A model generated the notes under the pieces. That model saw nothing but the letters and a program-made list of their open reading frames with translations, was not told where the DNA came from and did not search any database. Made by a program: the position numbers and the translations under genes. From Rubrobacter calidifluminis (lineage in GTDB: Bacteria > Actinomycetota > Rubrobacteria > Rubrobacterales > Rubrobacteraceae): a DNA stretch of 64,000 nucleotides. The stretch is from assembly GCF_028617075.1 (NCBI RefSeq), contig NZ_JAQKGV010000013.1:1-64000 (forward strand). Direction: 5' to 3'. Below are positions 17,121 to 24,682 of the stretch, one piece after another; within the stretch, counting starts at the first letter, position 1, and every line of letters begins with the position of its first letter.

Positions 17121-17591
17121 GTGCAGATGAGGATAGACTACACCAGGGTTGCACCGGGGGCCGTGGAGGCCATGGGTGGTCTGGAGAGCTGCGTGCGCGG
17201 GAGCGGAATCGAGGACTCTCTGCTCGAGCTGGTGAGGCTGAGAGCCTCGCAGATCAACGGCTGCGCCTACTGCATAGACATGCATAACAAGGACGCCCGG
17301 GCCGCCGGAGAGAGCGAGCAGCGGCTCTACGCCCTGGATGCCTGGCGCGAGACGCCCTTCTACACCGGGAGGGAGCGGGCGGCGCTCGAGTGGACCGAGG
17401 CGGTGACGAAGGTCTCCGAGGGACACGTCCCGGATGAAGTCTACCGGCGGGTGCGGGAGCACTTCGACGAGGAGGAGCTCGTCGCTCTCACGATGGCCGT
17501 CGTCGCGATAAACGGCTGGAACCGGCTCGCGATCAGCATGCGGGCCGTTCCCGGGAGCTACCAGCCGCGTCCTGTGGAGGTCCGGGCATGA
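17121..17591 (+). CDS. Carboxymuconolactone decarboxylase family (AhpD-like) protein
   Basis: Protein of 156 aa, GTG start 5 nt after GGAGG. Core motif ELVRLRASQINGCAYCIDMH with the CXXC-X3-His arrangement of AhpD-like peroxidase/disulfide reductases. The following ALDAWRETPFYTGRERAALEWTEAV is typical of the YciW/AhpD subgroup. Probably a cytoplasmic peroxidase or disulfide relay protein. It overlaps the MmgE/PrpD gene by 4 nt (ATGA), so the two are co-translated. Confidence 0.9.
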   Translation: MQMRIDYTRVAPGAVEAMGGLESCVRGSGIEDSLLELVRLRASQINGCAYCIDMHNKDARAAGESEQRLYALDAWRETPFYTGRERAALEWTEAVTKVSEGHVPDEVYRRVREHFDEEELVALTMAVVAINGWNRLAISMRAVPGSYQPRPVEVRA

Positions 17592-18955
17592 CCCAGGTGG
17601 AGGAGCTCGCCCGGTTCGTCGAGGGGGCCTCCTACGAGGATCTCTCGCAGGAGGCGGTAAGGGAGCTCAAGGTACGCATCCTTGATGCTCTGGGGTGCGC
17701 GATAGGCGCCCTCGACGGCGAGCCGGTGAGGAAGATCCGCGCGGAGATAGAGGAGTTCGGCGGCAACCCGCTCGCGACCATGATAGGGGGTGGCAGGACC
17801 GCCCCCGACCGGGCCGCCTTCTACAACGGGGCGCTCGTCCGCTACCTGGACTACAACGACTCGTTTCTCGCCCCCGGCGAGACCTGCCACCCGTCTGACA
17901 ACCTCGGCGCGGTGCTCTCCGCCGCCGAGTACGCCGGGAGGACGGGGAGGGACCTCCTGGTCGCGCTCGCGGTCGCCTACCAGGTGCAGTGCCGCCTCTC
18001 GGAGGTCGCGCCCGTGCGGGCCAGGGGCTTCGACCACACCACCCAGGGGGCCTACGCCGCCGCGGCGGGCGTGGCGAAGGCGCTCGGCCTCGACGCAAAG
18101 AGGATAGCCAACGCCGTAGCCATAAGCGGCACCGCGAACAACGCCCTGCGCGTGACCCGCACCGGGGCGCTCTCCAACTGGAAGGGCCTCGCCTACCCGA
18201 ACACCGGGTTCATGGCCGCGCACGCGGCCTTCCTCGCCGCGCGCGGGATCACCGGGCCGCCGGAGGTCTTCGAGGGCAACAAGGGGTTCATGGACGCGAT
18301 CGCCGGTCGCTTCGACGCCGGGTGGGCGGATCAGGACCTCGAGCTCGTACGCCGCACGATCGTCAAGAAGTACAACGCCGAGATCCACTCCCAGTCCGCC
18401 CTGGAGGGCATCCTGGAGCTCAGGGAGGAGCACGGCATAGACGCCGGGGACGTCGAGTCGGTCGAGCTCGAGACCTTCGACGTCGCCTACAACATCATCG
18501 GTGGGGGGGAGGAGGGAGAGAAGAAGACCGTCCGCACCAAGGAGGAGGCCGACCACAGCCTGCCCTACCTCCTCGCGGTCGCCCTCCTCGACGGCGAGGT
18601 CTACCCGGCCCAGTACCGGCCCGAGCGCATCGTCGCGAAGGACGTACAGGATCTCCTTAAGAGGGTCGAGGTGCGGCCGGCGGACGACCTGAGCGCCCGC
18701 TTCCCCGGGGAGATGCCCGCACGGCTCAGGGTGCGCCTCCGGGGTGGGAAGGTCCTCGAGAAGGAGAAGTCCGACTACGAGGGGTTCTTCACCCGGCCGA
18801 TCTCCTGGGAGCGGGCGCAGGAGAAATTCGAGCGCCTCGCGGAGCCGCACGCGGACTCGAGGCTCAGGGAGGAGATCTCCGAGGTCGTACGGCGCCTGGA
18901 GGATATCGAGGTCGGGGAGCTCGCGAGGCTCCTCGCCCGCACGGGAAAACTGTAA
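17588..18955 (+). CDS. MmgE/PrpD-family protein (2-methylcitrate dehydratase-like)
   Basis: Protein of 455 aa, the normal family length. It begins with the helical segment SQEAVRELKVRILDALGCAIGAL. Conserved parts include FYNGALVRYLDYNDSFLA, HPSDNLGAVLSAAEYAG, RGFDHTTQGAYAAAAGVAKALGL and a C-terminal R.GE MPARLRVRL region. The family dehydrates 2-methylcitrate or isomerises related polycarboxylates. No methylcitrate synthase or lyase lies nearby. It sits between an AhpD-like gene and a ComA-like gene, so it may serve a different hydroxy-acid pathway. Confidence 0.9.
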   Translation: MTQVEELARFVEGASYEDLSQEAVRELKVRILDALGCAIGALDGEPVRKIRAEIEEFGGNPLATMIGGGRTAPDRAAFYNGALVRYLDYNDSFLAPGETCHPSDNLGAVLSAAEYAGRTGRDLLVALAVAYQVQCRLSEVAPVRARGFDHTTQGAYAAAAGVAKALGLDAKRIANAVAISGTANNALRVTRTGALSNWKGLAYPNTGFMAAHAAFLAARGITGPPEVFEGNKGFMDAIAGRFDAGWADQDLELVRRTIVKKYNAEIHSQSALEGILELREEHGIDAGDVESVELETFDVAYNIIGGGEEGEKKTVRTKEEADHSLPYLLAVALLDGEVYPAQYRPERIVAKDVQDLLKRVEVRPADDLSARFPGEMPARLRVRLRGGKVLEKEKSDYEGFFTRPISWERAQEKFERLAEPHADSRLREEISEVVRRLEDIEVGELARLLARTGKL

Positions 18956-18972
18956 GGAAGGAGGACGAAACG

Positions 18973-19815
18973 ATGAGCGAGACCGTTGCTTCGGCCAAGG
19001 GGAGCGCTTTTGGCTTCCTGCGGATGAACGAGCGCGAGGAGAAGCCTCGCACCCGCGGGATCACCGAGATTCGGGGGCCCTACTACGCGGCGATGGGCAA
19101 GCGCTACCTCTCCGACGTCTTCGAGACGATGGGCCAGTACATAGACTCGGTGAAGTTCGCCGGTGGGGCGTTCACCCTGATGCCCGAGCAGGCTCTCCGG
19201 GAGATCATAGAGACCGCCCACGAGCACGACGTGATGGTCTCGACCGGCGGGTTCATGGAGACCGTCCTCACCCAGGGATACGATGCGGTCGAGAAGTACA
19301 TCCAGACCTGCAAGGACGTCGGCTTCGACATCATCGAGATTTCGGGGGGCTTCATCACCATCCCGACCGACGACTGGCTGCGGGTGGTGGACAAGGTACA
19401 GAAGGCGGGCCTGAAGGCCAAGCCGGAGGTCGGAATCCAGTTCGGCGCCGGCGGTACCACGACCGCCGAGGAGCTCGAGGCCGAGGGTACCCAGGACCCG
19501 GGCTGGATGATCGCCCAGGCGAAGCGCTTCATCGACGCGGGGGCTTACCTGATCATGATAGAGTCCGAGGGCATCACCGAGAGCGTGAAGACCTGGCGCA
19601 CCGACGTCCCCGCCGAGGTCATAAACACTTTGGGGCTCGAGAAGGTGATGTTCGAGGCGGCCGACCCCGAGGTCTTCGAGTGGTACATCAAGAACTACGG
19701 CCCGGAGGTCAACCTCTTCGTGGACCACTCCCAGATAGTCCAGCTCGAGGTCTTGAGGCGTGGCCTGTGGGGCACGAAGAGCACCTGGGGACGCGTCCTC
19801 ACCTACAAGGGCTAG
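18973..19815 (+). CDS. Phosphosulfolactate synthase (ComA)-like TIM-barrel protein
   Basis: Protein of 280 aa (AAGGAGG before the ATG). Barrel motifs of the ComA family are visible: SDVFETMGQYIDSVKFAGGA, VSTGGFMETVL, GFDIIEISGGFITIP, and KPEVGIQFGAGG, with EADPEVFEW and VNLFVDHSQIVQLE later. In methanogens ComA adds sulfite to phosphoenolpyruvate to make phosphosulfolactate for coenzyme M. Homologues with other or unknown roles occur in bacteria and plants (HSA32). No other CoM genes are near, so the name marks the family, not the reaction. Its stop overlaps the convergent idi gene. Confidence 0.85.
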   Translation: MSETVASAKGSAFGFLRMNEREEKPRTRGITEIRGPYYAAMGKRYLSDVFETMGQYIDSVKFAGGAFTLMPEQALREIIETAHEHDVMVSTGGFMETVLTQGYDAVEKYIQTCKDVGFDIIEISGGFITIPTDDWLRVVDKVQKAGLKAKPEVGIQFGAGGTTTAEELEAEGTQDPGWMIAQAKRFIDAGAYLIMIESEGITESVKTWRTDVPAEVINTLGLEKVMFEAADPEVFEWYIKNYGPEVNLFVDHSQIVQLEVLRRGLWGTKSTWGRVLTYKG

Positions 19816-20387
19816 CGGACGGAGGCATCCCCGTCCCGGAGGGGCTGGCCGACCGCCGGCCCCTCTTCTACTACCCTTCCGGCGACGATCCTGAACCACG
19901 GCGTGTAAGAGGCGGGGTTCTTCTTCAGGTCCTCGAGCACCGCCTGCGGCTCTTCCCACCGCCACGCGCCGATCTCCTCGGGGTTCGGATCGGGCTCGCC
20001 GTCGAAGCGTCCGTAGAAGACGTGGTCGAACTCGTGCTCGGTGAGCCCGCTCTCCTCGTCTGAGGCCCGGTAGACGAAGCTGAAGGCCTCCTCGAGCCCG
20101 GTGTCGAAGCCGAACTCTTCCTTCAGCCTCCTGTGGGCGGCCTCCTCCAGTCCCTCGCCCCAGCGGGGATGTCCGCAGCAGGCGTTGGTCCACAGCCCGG
20201 CGAAGTGGTACTTCCCCGCCGCCCGGCGCTGCAGCAGCATCCTCCCTTCGCGGTCGAAGATGAAGATCGAGAAGGCCCGGTGCAGCCTCCCCCTGCCCTC
20301 GTGCGCCCGCAGCTTGCTCTCCGGGCCGAGCGGCTCGTCGTTCTCGTCGACCAGTATGATCTCTTCGGCACCCTCCGCCGGATCCAT
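19812..20387 (-). CDS. idi: Isopentenyl-diphosphate delta-isomerase type I (Nudix fold)
   Basis: Protein of 191 aa from the ATG at 20387 (GGAGAGGAGAGG upstream). It has the type I Idi signature WTNACCGHPRWGE with the active-site Cys, an LLQRRAAGKYHFAGLW strand, a Nudix-like helix (EAAHRRLKEEFGF) and EHEFDHVFYGRF, equivalent to the family's metal/catalytic Glu region. It interconverts IPP and DMAPP for isoprenoid synthesis. The divergent methyltransferase gene starts 75 bp away. The C terminus is slightly long (VEEGPAVGQPLRDG). Confidence 0.93.
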   Translation of the reverse strand: MDPAEGAEEIILVDENDEPLGPESKLRAHEGRGRLHRAFSIFIFDREGRMLLQRRAAGKYHFAGLWTNACCGHPRWGEGLEEAAHRRLKEEFGFDTGLEEAFSFVYRASDEESGLTEHEFDHVFYGRFDGEPDPNPEEIGAWRWEEPQAVLEDLKKNPASYTPWFRIVAGRVVEEGPAVGQPLRDGDASVR

Positions 20388-20462
20388 CCTCTCCTCTCCT
20401 GCTTCGTGGTGCGATCCCGTGATGTTAGCACGCCCGGAGCGCTTTTCTGCTATATTCCCCTC

Positions 20463-21044
20463 GTGGAGCGCAGGCACCCACGCAAGTTCGATCCCTCCCG
20501 GGCGGGCAACCTCGACCGGCCCGAGCGCCAGCGCTTCCTGCCCAACGACCGGGTGCTCGACCTGCTCGACCTCGCCGGAGACGAGACCGTCGTGGACTAC
20601 GGCGCCGGGACGGGGACGCTCACCATCCCCCTGGCCCACAGGCTCCCCCGCGGCACCGTCCACGCCATAGACGAGAACCCCCAGATGATCGAACGCCTCC
20701 GCGAGCGGCTCGCCGCCGAACACCTCCCCAACGTCTCGGTGCACCACATCTCAGACGATGCCGTCCCCCTCCCTGACGGCTCCGCCGACCGCATCCTCGC
20801 CGTCAACCTCCTGCACGAGCTCGAAGAGAAGGCTCTGCGCGAGATGCGACGCCTGCTCACCCCCAGCGGCTTCCTCCTCGTCGTCGACTGGAACGCCGAC
20901 GTCGAGCGCGACGCCGGCCCCCCCGCCGACGAGGCCCTCTCGCCGGAGCAGGGCCGCGCCTTCCTCGCCTCGGCCGGATTCTCCTGCCAGACCCTCGATG
21001 CGGGCTTCCCCTACCACTTCGTCTTCCGTTGCCCCCGACCCTAG
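20463..21044 (+). CDS. Class I SAM-dependent methyltransferase
   Basis: Protein of 193 aa from GTG 20463, beginning VERRHPRKFDPSRAGNLDRPER, a frequent N terminus of this family. Motif I is VVDYGAGTGTLTIPLA, followed by acidic VHAIDENPQMIERL, VSVHHISDDAVPLPDGSADRILAVNLLHEL and LTPSGFLLVVDW. The Met11/UbiE-like fold binds S-adenosylmethionine. The methyl acceptor is unknown. Codons upstream belong to an accidental extension over the divergent idi gene. Confidence 0.85.
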   Translation: MERRHPRKFDPSRAGNLDRPERQRFLPNDRVLDLLDLAGDETVVDYGAGTGTLTIPLAHRLPRGTVHAIDENPQMIERLRERLAAEHLPNVSVHHISDDAVPLPDGSADRILAVNLLHELEEKALREMRRLLTPSGFLLVVDWNADVERDAGPPADEALSPEQGRAFLASAGFSCQTLDAGFPYHFVFRCPRP

Positions 21045-21053
21045 AGATTTTTG

Positions 21054-21081
21054 TTCGACATATAGGGTGGGGGGGTATAGT
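21054..21081 (+). promoter_or_regulatory. copA promoter with G-tract CsoR-type operator in the spacer
   Basis: TTCGAC (21054-21059) and TATAGT (21076-21081) are 16 nt apart. The spacer is filled by ATAGGGTGGGGGGGTA (21062-21077), whose complement starts TACCCCC like known CsoR half-sites. It lies 35 nt before the copA start. The csoR gene in the same operon makes copper-relieved repression the expected control. Confidence 0.6.
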
Positions 21082-21115
21082 ATATGAGTAGAGGCTCCGA
21101 TCTGAAAGGAGTTCT

Positions 21116-23599
21116 ATGAGCGAGACCAAAGAGCGGAAGATGTTGGTTCTTCCGGTGAGGGGGATGAGTTGTGCCTCGTGTGTCCGGAGGGTCGAGAAGA
21201 CGCTCTCCGGGGTCTCCGGGGTTGATTCTACGAGCGTCAACCTGGCAACGGGCACGGCCCGGGTCGAGTATGGGGAGGGGGCCCCTGATCCCCGGGCGCT
21301 GGTCGAGGCCGTGCAGGGGGCGGGCTACGAGGTGCCGGTCGAGCGGGTCGACTTCGAGGTCCGGGGGATGACGTGTGCCAGCTGCGTCCGCAGGGTCGAG
21401 CGGGCGTTGGAGGGAGTTTCCGGGGTTTTGGGGGCCAACGTCAACCTGGCGACCGGCAGGGCTACGGTGGAGTATCTGCCCGGAGAAACCGGGAGAGAAG
21501 ACTTCGAGCGGGCCGTCACGGGAGCCGGCTACGAGGTGGTCTTCGATGCGGAGGATGGCGGCTCTGCCGAGCCGGAAGATCGTAAAGAGCAGTCCATATT
21601 GAAGAAGGATTTCCTCGGGGCGGCCGCACTCACGCTCCTCGTAGTGCTCGGGAGCATCCCACACATGTTCGGTTTCAGACCGCCGGTTCCCGGGCAGCTG
21701 TGGAACGTTGGGCTGCTGATCCTGGCGACGCCGGTCCAGTTCTGGTTCGGGCGGCGCTTCTATCGGGGAGCCTGGGGGGCCCTCAGGCACCTGCAGGCCG
21801 ACATGAACACGCTGGTCGCGCTCGGGACGAGCGTCGCCTACCTCTACAGCGCGGTGGCGACCTTCGCACCGGGGCTCTTCGCCGGCAGGGCGGACGTATA
21901 TTTCGACACCTCCACCCTGATCATCACCCTCATCCTGCTCGGCAGGTTGCTCGAAGCCCGGGCCAGGGGGCGGGCCAGCGACGCGATAAAGAAGCTCGCC
22001 GGGCTGCAGGCGAAGACGGCGCGCCTCGTGCGCGACGGTGAAGAGGTCGACGTGCCCGTCGAAGAAGTCGCTGTCGGGGACGTCGTGGTGGTGAGGCCCG
22101 GAGAGAAGATCCCGGTCGACGGCGTCGTGATCTCCGGGGAGTCCGCGGTGGACGAGGCCATGATCACCGGTGAGTCCCTGCCCGTCACCAAGCGGGAGGG
22201 GGACGAGGTGATCGGGGCGACCATCAACAAGAGCGGGTCCTTCAGGATGCGGGCCACGAAAGTTGGGCGCGATACCGCTCTCGCCAGGATCATGAGGATG
22301 GTCGAGGAGGCGCAGGGTTCCAAAGCCCCGATCCAGCGGTTGGCCGACAGGATCAGCGCCGTGTTCGTGCCGGCCGTGATACTGGTCGCGGTCTTCACCT
22401 TCTTCGTCTGGCTCATCGTCGGTCCGCAGCCCGCCTTCACCCACGCGCTGCTCAACGCGGTCGCCGTCCTGATCATCGCCTGCCCGTGCGCGATGGGGCT
22501 TGCGACCCCGACCTCCATCATGGTCGGCACCGGCCGGGGGGCCGAGCGAGGGATACTGATCAAAGGCGGCGAGGTGCTGGAGAACGCCCGCCGGGTGGAC
22601 ACGGTCGTCTTCGACAAGACCGGCACGCTCACCCGGGGGGAGCCCGTTCTGACGGACGTGATCGCGGGCGACGGCTTCACGGAAGAAGAGCTTTTGCGTC
22701 TCGCCGCCGCCGCGGAGCGCGACAGCGAGCATCCGCTCGGAGAAGCGATAGTGAGGGGGGCCGAGGAGAGAGGGATCTCGCCGGAGTCCCCCACCTCGTT
22801 CGAGGCCCCGACCGGTCGCGGTGTCAGGGCCGGGGTCGACGGTCACGAGGTGCTCGTGGGCAACCTCAGGCTCATGCAGGAGGCCGGTGTCCCCGTGGAC
22901 GGGCTCGCGCCGCGGCTGGACGACCTCTCCGCCGACGGGAAGACGCCCGTTCTCGTCGCGGTGGACGGGAACCCCGCAGGGATCCTCGCCGTCGCCGACG
23001 TGGTGCGCGAGGAATCCAAAGAGGCGATCGAAGAGCTGCACCGGATGGGGCTCGAGGTTGCCATGATCACCGGCGACAACCGCTGCACGGCAGAGGCCGT
23101 CGGCCGGGAGCTCGGCTTGGACCGCGTCCTCGCCGAGGTCCTGCCGGAGGGCAAGGAAGAGGAGATCCGGAAGCTCCAGAAGGAGGGCAGACGCGTCGCG
23201 ATGGTCGGGGACGGCATAAACGACGCCCCGGCGCTCGCCCGGGCAGACCTCGGTATCGCCATCGGCACGGGGACCGACGTGGCGATGGAGGCCGGGGACA
23301 TCACCCTGATCTCGGGCGACGTTCGCGGGGTCGCGCGGGCGATCCGTCTCTCCAGGGCCACCGTGCGCAACATAAAACAGAACCTCTTCTGGGCCTTCGC
23401 CTACAACGTCGTCCTGATACCGGTGGCGGCCGGCGTACTCTACCCGGTCTTCAGCGGCGGAGGAACGCCCGGGGTGCTGCACCCGTTCCTCGGTCAGTAC
23501 GGGTTCCTGAACCCGGCCCTCGCGGCTCTGGCGATGGCGCTATCCTCTGTGACGGTGGTGAGCAACGCGCTTCGCTTGCGCAGAGAGGAGATCGGCTGA
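21116..23599 (+). CDS. copA: Copper-translocating P1B-type ATPase, two N-terminal HMA domains
   Basis: Protein of 827 aa. Two heavy-metal-associated domains each carry a CxxC site: GMSCASC (about residues 18-24) and GMTCASC (about 84-90). Then come the eight-helix membrane domain with the IACPCAMG (CPC) transport site, TGES actuator loop, phosphorylation site [16 protein letters not shown] dipeptide loop (DSEHPLGEA) and hinge [20 protein letters not shown]. The CPC plus downstream YN and MxxSS elements ([25 protein letters not shown]) indicate Cu(I) export. First gene of copA-csoR-copZ. Confidence 0.97.
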   Translation: MSETKERKMLVLPVRGMSCASCVRRVEKTLSGVSGVDSTSVNLATGTARVEYGEGAPDPRALVEAVQGAGYEVPVERVDFEVRGMTCASCVRRVERALEGVSGVLGANVNLATGRATVEYLPGETGREDFERAVTGAGYEVVFDAEDGGSAEPEDRKEQSILKKDFLGAAALTLLVVLGSIPHMFGFRPPVPGQLWNVGLLILATPVQFWFGRRFYRGAWGALRHLQADMNTLVALGTSVAYLYSAVATFAPGLFAGRADVYFDTSTLIITLILLGRLLEARARGRASDAIKKLAGLQAKTARLVRDGEEVDVPVEEVAVGDVVVVRPGEKIPVDGVVISGESAVDEAMITGESLPVTKREGDEVIGATINKSGSFRMRATKVGRDTALARIMRMVEEAQGSKAPIQRLADRISAVFVPAVILVAVFTFFVWLIVGPQPAFTHALLNAVAVLIIACPCAMGLATPTSIMVGTGRGAERGILIKGGEVLENARRVDTVVFDKTGTLTRGEPVLTDVIAGDGFTEEELLRLAAAAERDSEHPLGEAIVRGAEERGISPESPTSFEAPTGRGVRAGVDGHEVLVGNLRLMQEAGVPVDGLAPRLDDLSADGKTPVLVAVDGNPAGILAVADVVREESKEAIEELHRMGLEVAMITGDNRCTAEAVGRELGLDRVLAEVLPEGKEEEIRKLQKEGRRVAMVGDGINDAPALARADLGIAIGTGTDVAMEAGDITLISGDVRGVARAIRLSRATVRNIKQNLFWAFAYNVVLIPVAAGVLYPVFSGGGTPGVLHPFLGQYGFLNPALAALAMALSSVTVVSNALRLRREEIG

Positions 23600-23602
23600 C
23601 GG

Positions 23603-23914
23603 ATGGAGAGCGCGAAGAGCCAGGAGGCCCACGGCTACATCAAGGCTCAGGACAAGGAGAAGATCCTGGCCCGCCTGAAGAGGATCGAGGGACAGGTGCG
23701 GGGCGTGCAGCGCATGGTCGAGAACGACGAGTACTGCGTCGACGTCCTCACCCAGATCTCGAGCTTCATCTCCGCCTCGGAGAAGGTGGCCCTGTTGTTG
23801 CTCAGGGACCACACCGACCACTGCGTGCGCAGGGCGATCGAGAGCGGAGGCCGGGAAGCGGACGAGAAGGTCGATGAGCTGCTCGAAGCCGTAGAGCGGT
23901 TCATGAGAGTGTAG
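23603..23914 (+). CDS. csoR: CsoR-type copper-sensing repressor (DUF156)
   Basis: Protein of 103 aa, all-helical. It contains KEKILARLKRIEGQVRGVQRMVENDEYCVDVLTQI (helix with the first Cys) and DHTDHCVRRAIESG (His and second Cys), giving the Cys-His-Cys Cu(I) triad of CsoR. Copper binding releases the tetramer from G/C-rich operators. It starts 3 nt after copA. The G-rich element in the copA promoter and its near copy before nuoA are plausible targets. Confidence 0.95.
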   Translation: MESAKSQEAHGYIKAQDKEKILARLKRIEGQVRGVQRMVENDEYCVDVLTQISSFISASEKVALLLLRDHTDHCVRRAIESGGREADEKVDELLEAVERFMRV

Positions 23915-23941
23915 GAGATCGACGGGAAAGGAGAAGACGCT

Positions 23942-24151
23942 ATGGTCGAGCGAACCCTGAACGTGGAGGGAATGAGCTGCGCTCACTGCAAGGCCGCCGT
24001 CGAGGGCGAGCTGAACAAGCTCGATGGCGTCGAGCACTCCGACGCGGACTTCGAGAAGGGCACCGTCGAGGTGCGCTACGACGAAAGCCGGGTGACCGAT
24101 GACGACCTGAGGGCCGCTATCGAGGAGGCCGGCTACACCCTGGTCGCCTGA
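23942..24151 (+). CDS. copZ: Copper chaperone CopZ (HMA domain)
   Basis: Protein of 69 aa consisting of one ferredoxin-like HMA domain: VEGMSCAHCKAAVEGELNKL with the CxxC, then VEVRYDESRVTDDDLRAAIEEAGYTLV. It carries Cu(I) in the cytoplasm and delivers it to CopA. AAAGGAGAAG precedes the ATG. Third gene of the copper operon and followed by a hairpin terminator. Confidence 0.95.
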   Translation: MVERTLNVEGMSCAHCKAAVEGELNKLDGVEHSDADFEKGTVEVRYDESRVTDDDLRAAIEEAGYTLVA

Positions 24152-24163
24152 TCCCCAAAAATG

Positions 24164-24200
24164 GCGGGGAGATTCGGTTGTACGCTCCGGATCTCCCCGC
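24164..24200 (+). terminator. Hairpin terminator after copZ
   Basis: A 14-bp stem with one G-T wobble (24164-24177 pairing with 24187-24200) and a 9-nt loop, 12 nt past the copZ stop. No T-tract follows. It separates the copper operon from the nuo-like operon. Confidence 0.65.
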
Positions 24201-24225
24201 TCAGTGCCTGGGAGATGTTTCGTGG

Positions 24226-24241
24226 ATAGGGGTAGGGGGTA
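24226..24241 (+). promoter_or_regulatory. G-rich element matching the copA promoter box (candidate second CsoR site)
   Basis: ATAGGGGTAGGGGGTA is identical at 13 of 16 positions to 21062-21077 in the copA promoter. Its complement TACCCCCTACCCCTAT starts with a CsoR-like half-site. It is 91 nt before the nuoA start and just after the copZ terminator. No clear -35/-10 pair was identified around it. Confidence 0.5.
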
Positions 24242-24287
24242 AGTGTACGGAACCCTTCGATCCGAAACCGGGAAGGAGACGAGAGCC

Positions 24288-24320
24288 GTGGACGATCTGA
24301 AGCCTGAAGAGACTTCATGA
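24288..24320 (+). CDS. Ten-codon leader ORF overlapping the nuoA start
   Basis: GTG start, ten codons (MDDLKPEETS) and TGA, behind a good GGAAGGAGA site. The stop region TCATGATG contains the nuoA start, which has only a weak site of its own. This arrangement suggests that ribosomes finishing the leader restart on nuoA. Whether it is translated is unproven. Confidence 0.4.
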   Translation: MDDLKPEETS

Positions 24321-24682
24321 TGAGCCCTCTCGAACAGTACGCGTTGCTCCTGGGGATGATCGCGGGTACGGCCGGGCTCGTGGGGTGTGTGTACCTGATC
24401 GGGCGCTCCTTCGGGAAGCCCCGGCGGGAGGAGGGCAAGGATGTCCCCGCCTCTTCCGGAAGGCTCTCCTCCGAGCCGGTCTGGGTACGCTACCACGTCC
24501 GGTATTACGGTCTCGCCCTGCTTTTCCTGGCCTTCGACATGGAGATGGCCTTCATGTACCCCTGGGCCGTCGTCTACAGGAAGGTGGGGCTGGAGGCCCT
24601 GCTGGACATGGGGGTGTTCCTCGCGATCCTGTTCCTGGGGCTGCTCTACGGCTGGAGCCAGGGGGCGCTGAAGCGCAGGTGA
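24317..24682 (+). CDS. nuoA: Complex I-like subunit A (NuoA)
   Basis: Protein of 121 aa with three membrane helices. The NuoA signature is recognisable: VRYHVRYYGLALLFLAFDME followed by MAFMYPWAV. The loop usually reading YECG is SSEPVW here, so that conserved Cys is lost. It starts an eight-gene operon in the canonical order A-B-D-H-J-K-L-M-N, with C, E, F, G and I missing. In complex I this subunit holds the quinone-cavity loop next to NuoH and NuoD. Confidence 0.88.
   Translation: MMSPLEQYALLLGMIAGTAGLVGCVYLIGRSFGKPRREEGKDVPASSGRLSSEPVWVRYHVRYYGLALLFLAFDMEMAFMYPWAVVYRKVGLEALLDMGVFLAILFLGLLYGWSQGALKRR

Noticed and set aside
18973-19815. Assignment as coenzyme M biosynthesis
   Set aside because: Only one family member is present and no other CoM gene is nearby; kept as a family-level call.
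21041-23482. 813-codon minus-strand open frame opposite copA
   Set aside because: Antisense shadow; copA is complete with all P-type ATPase motifs.
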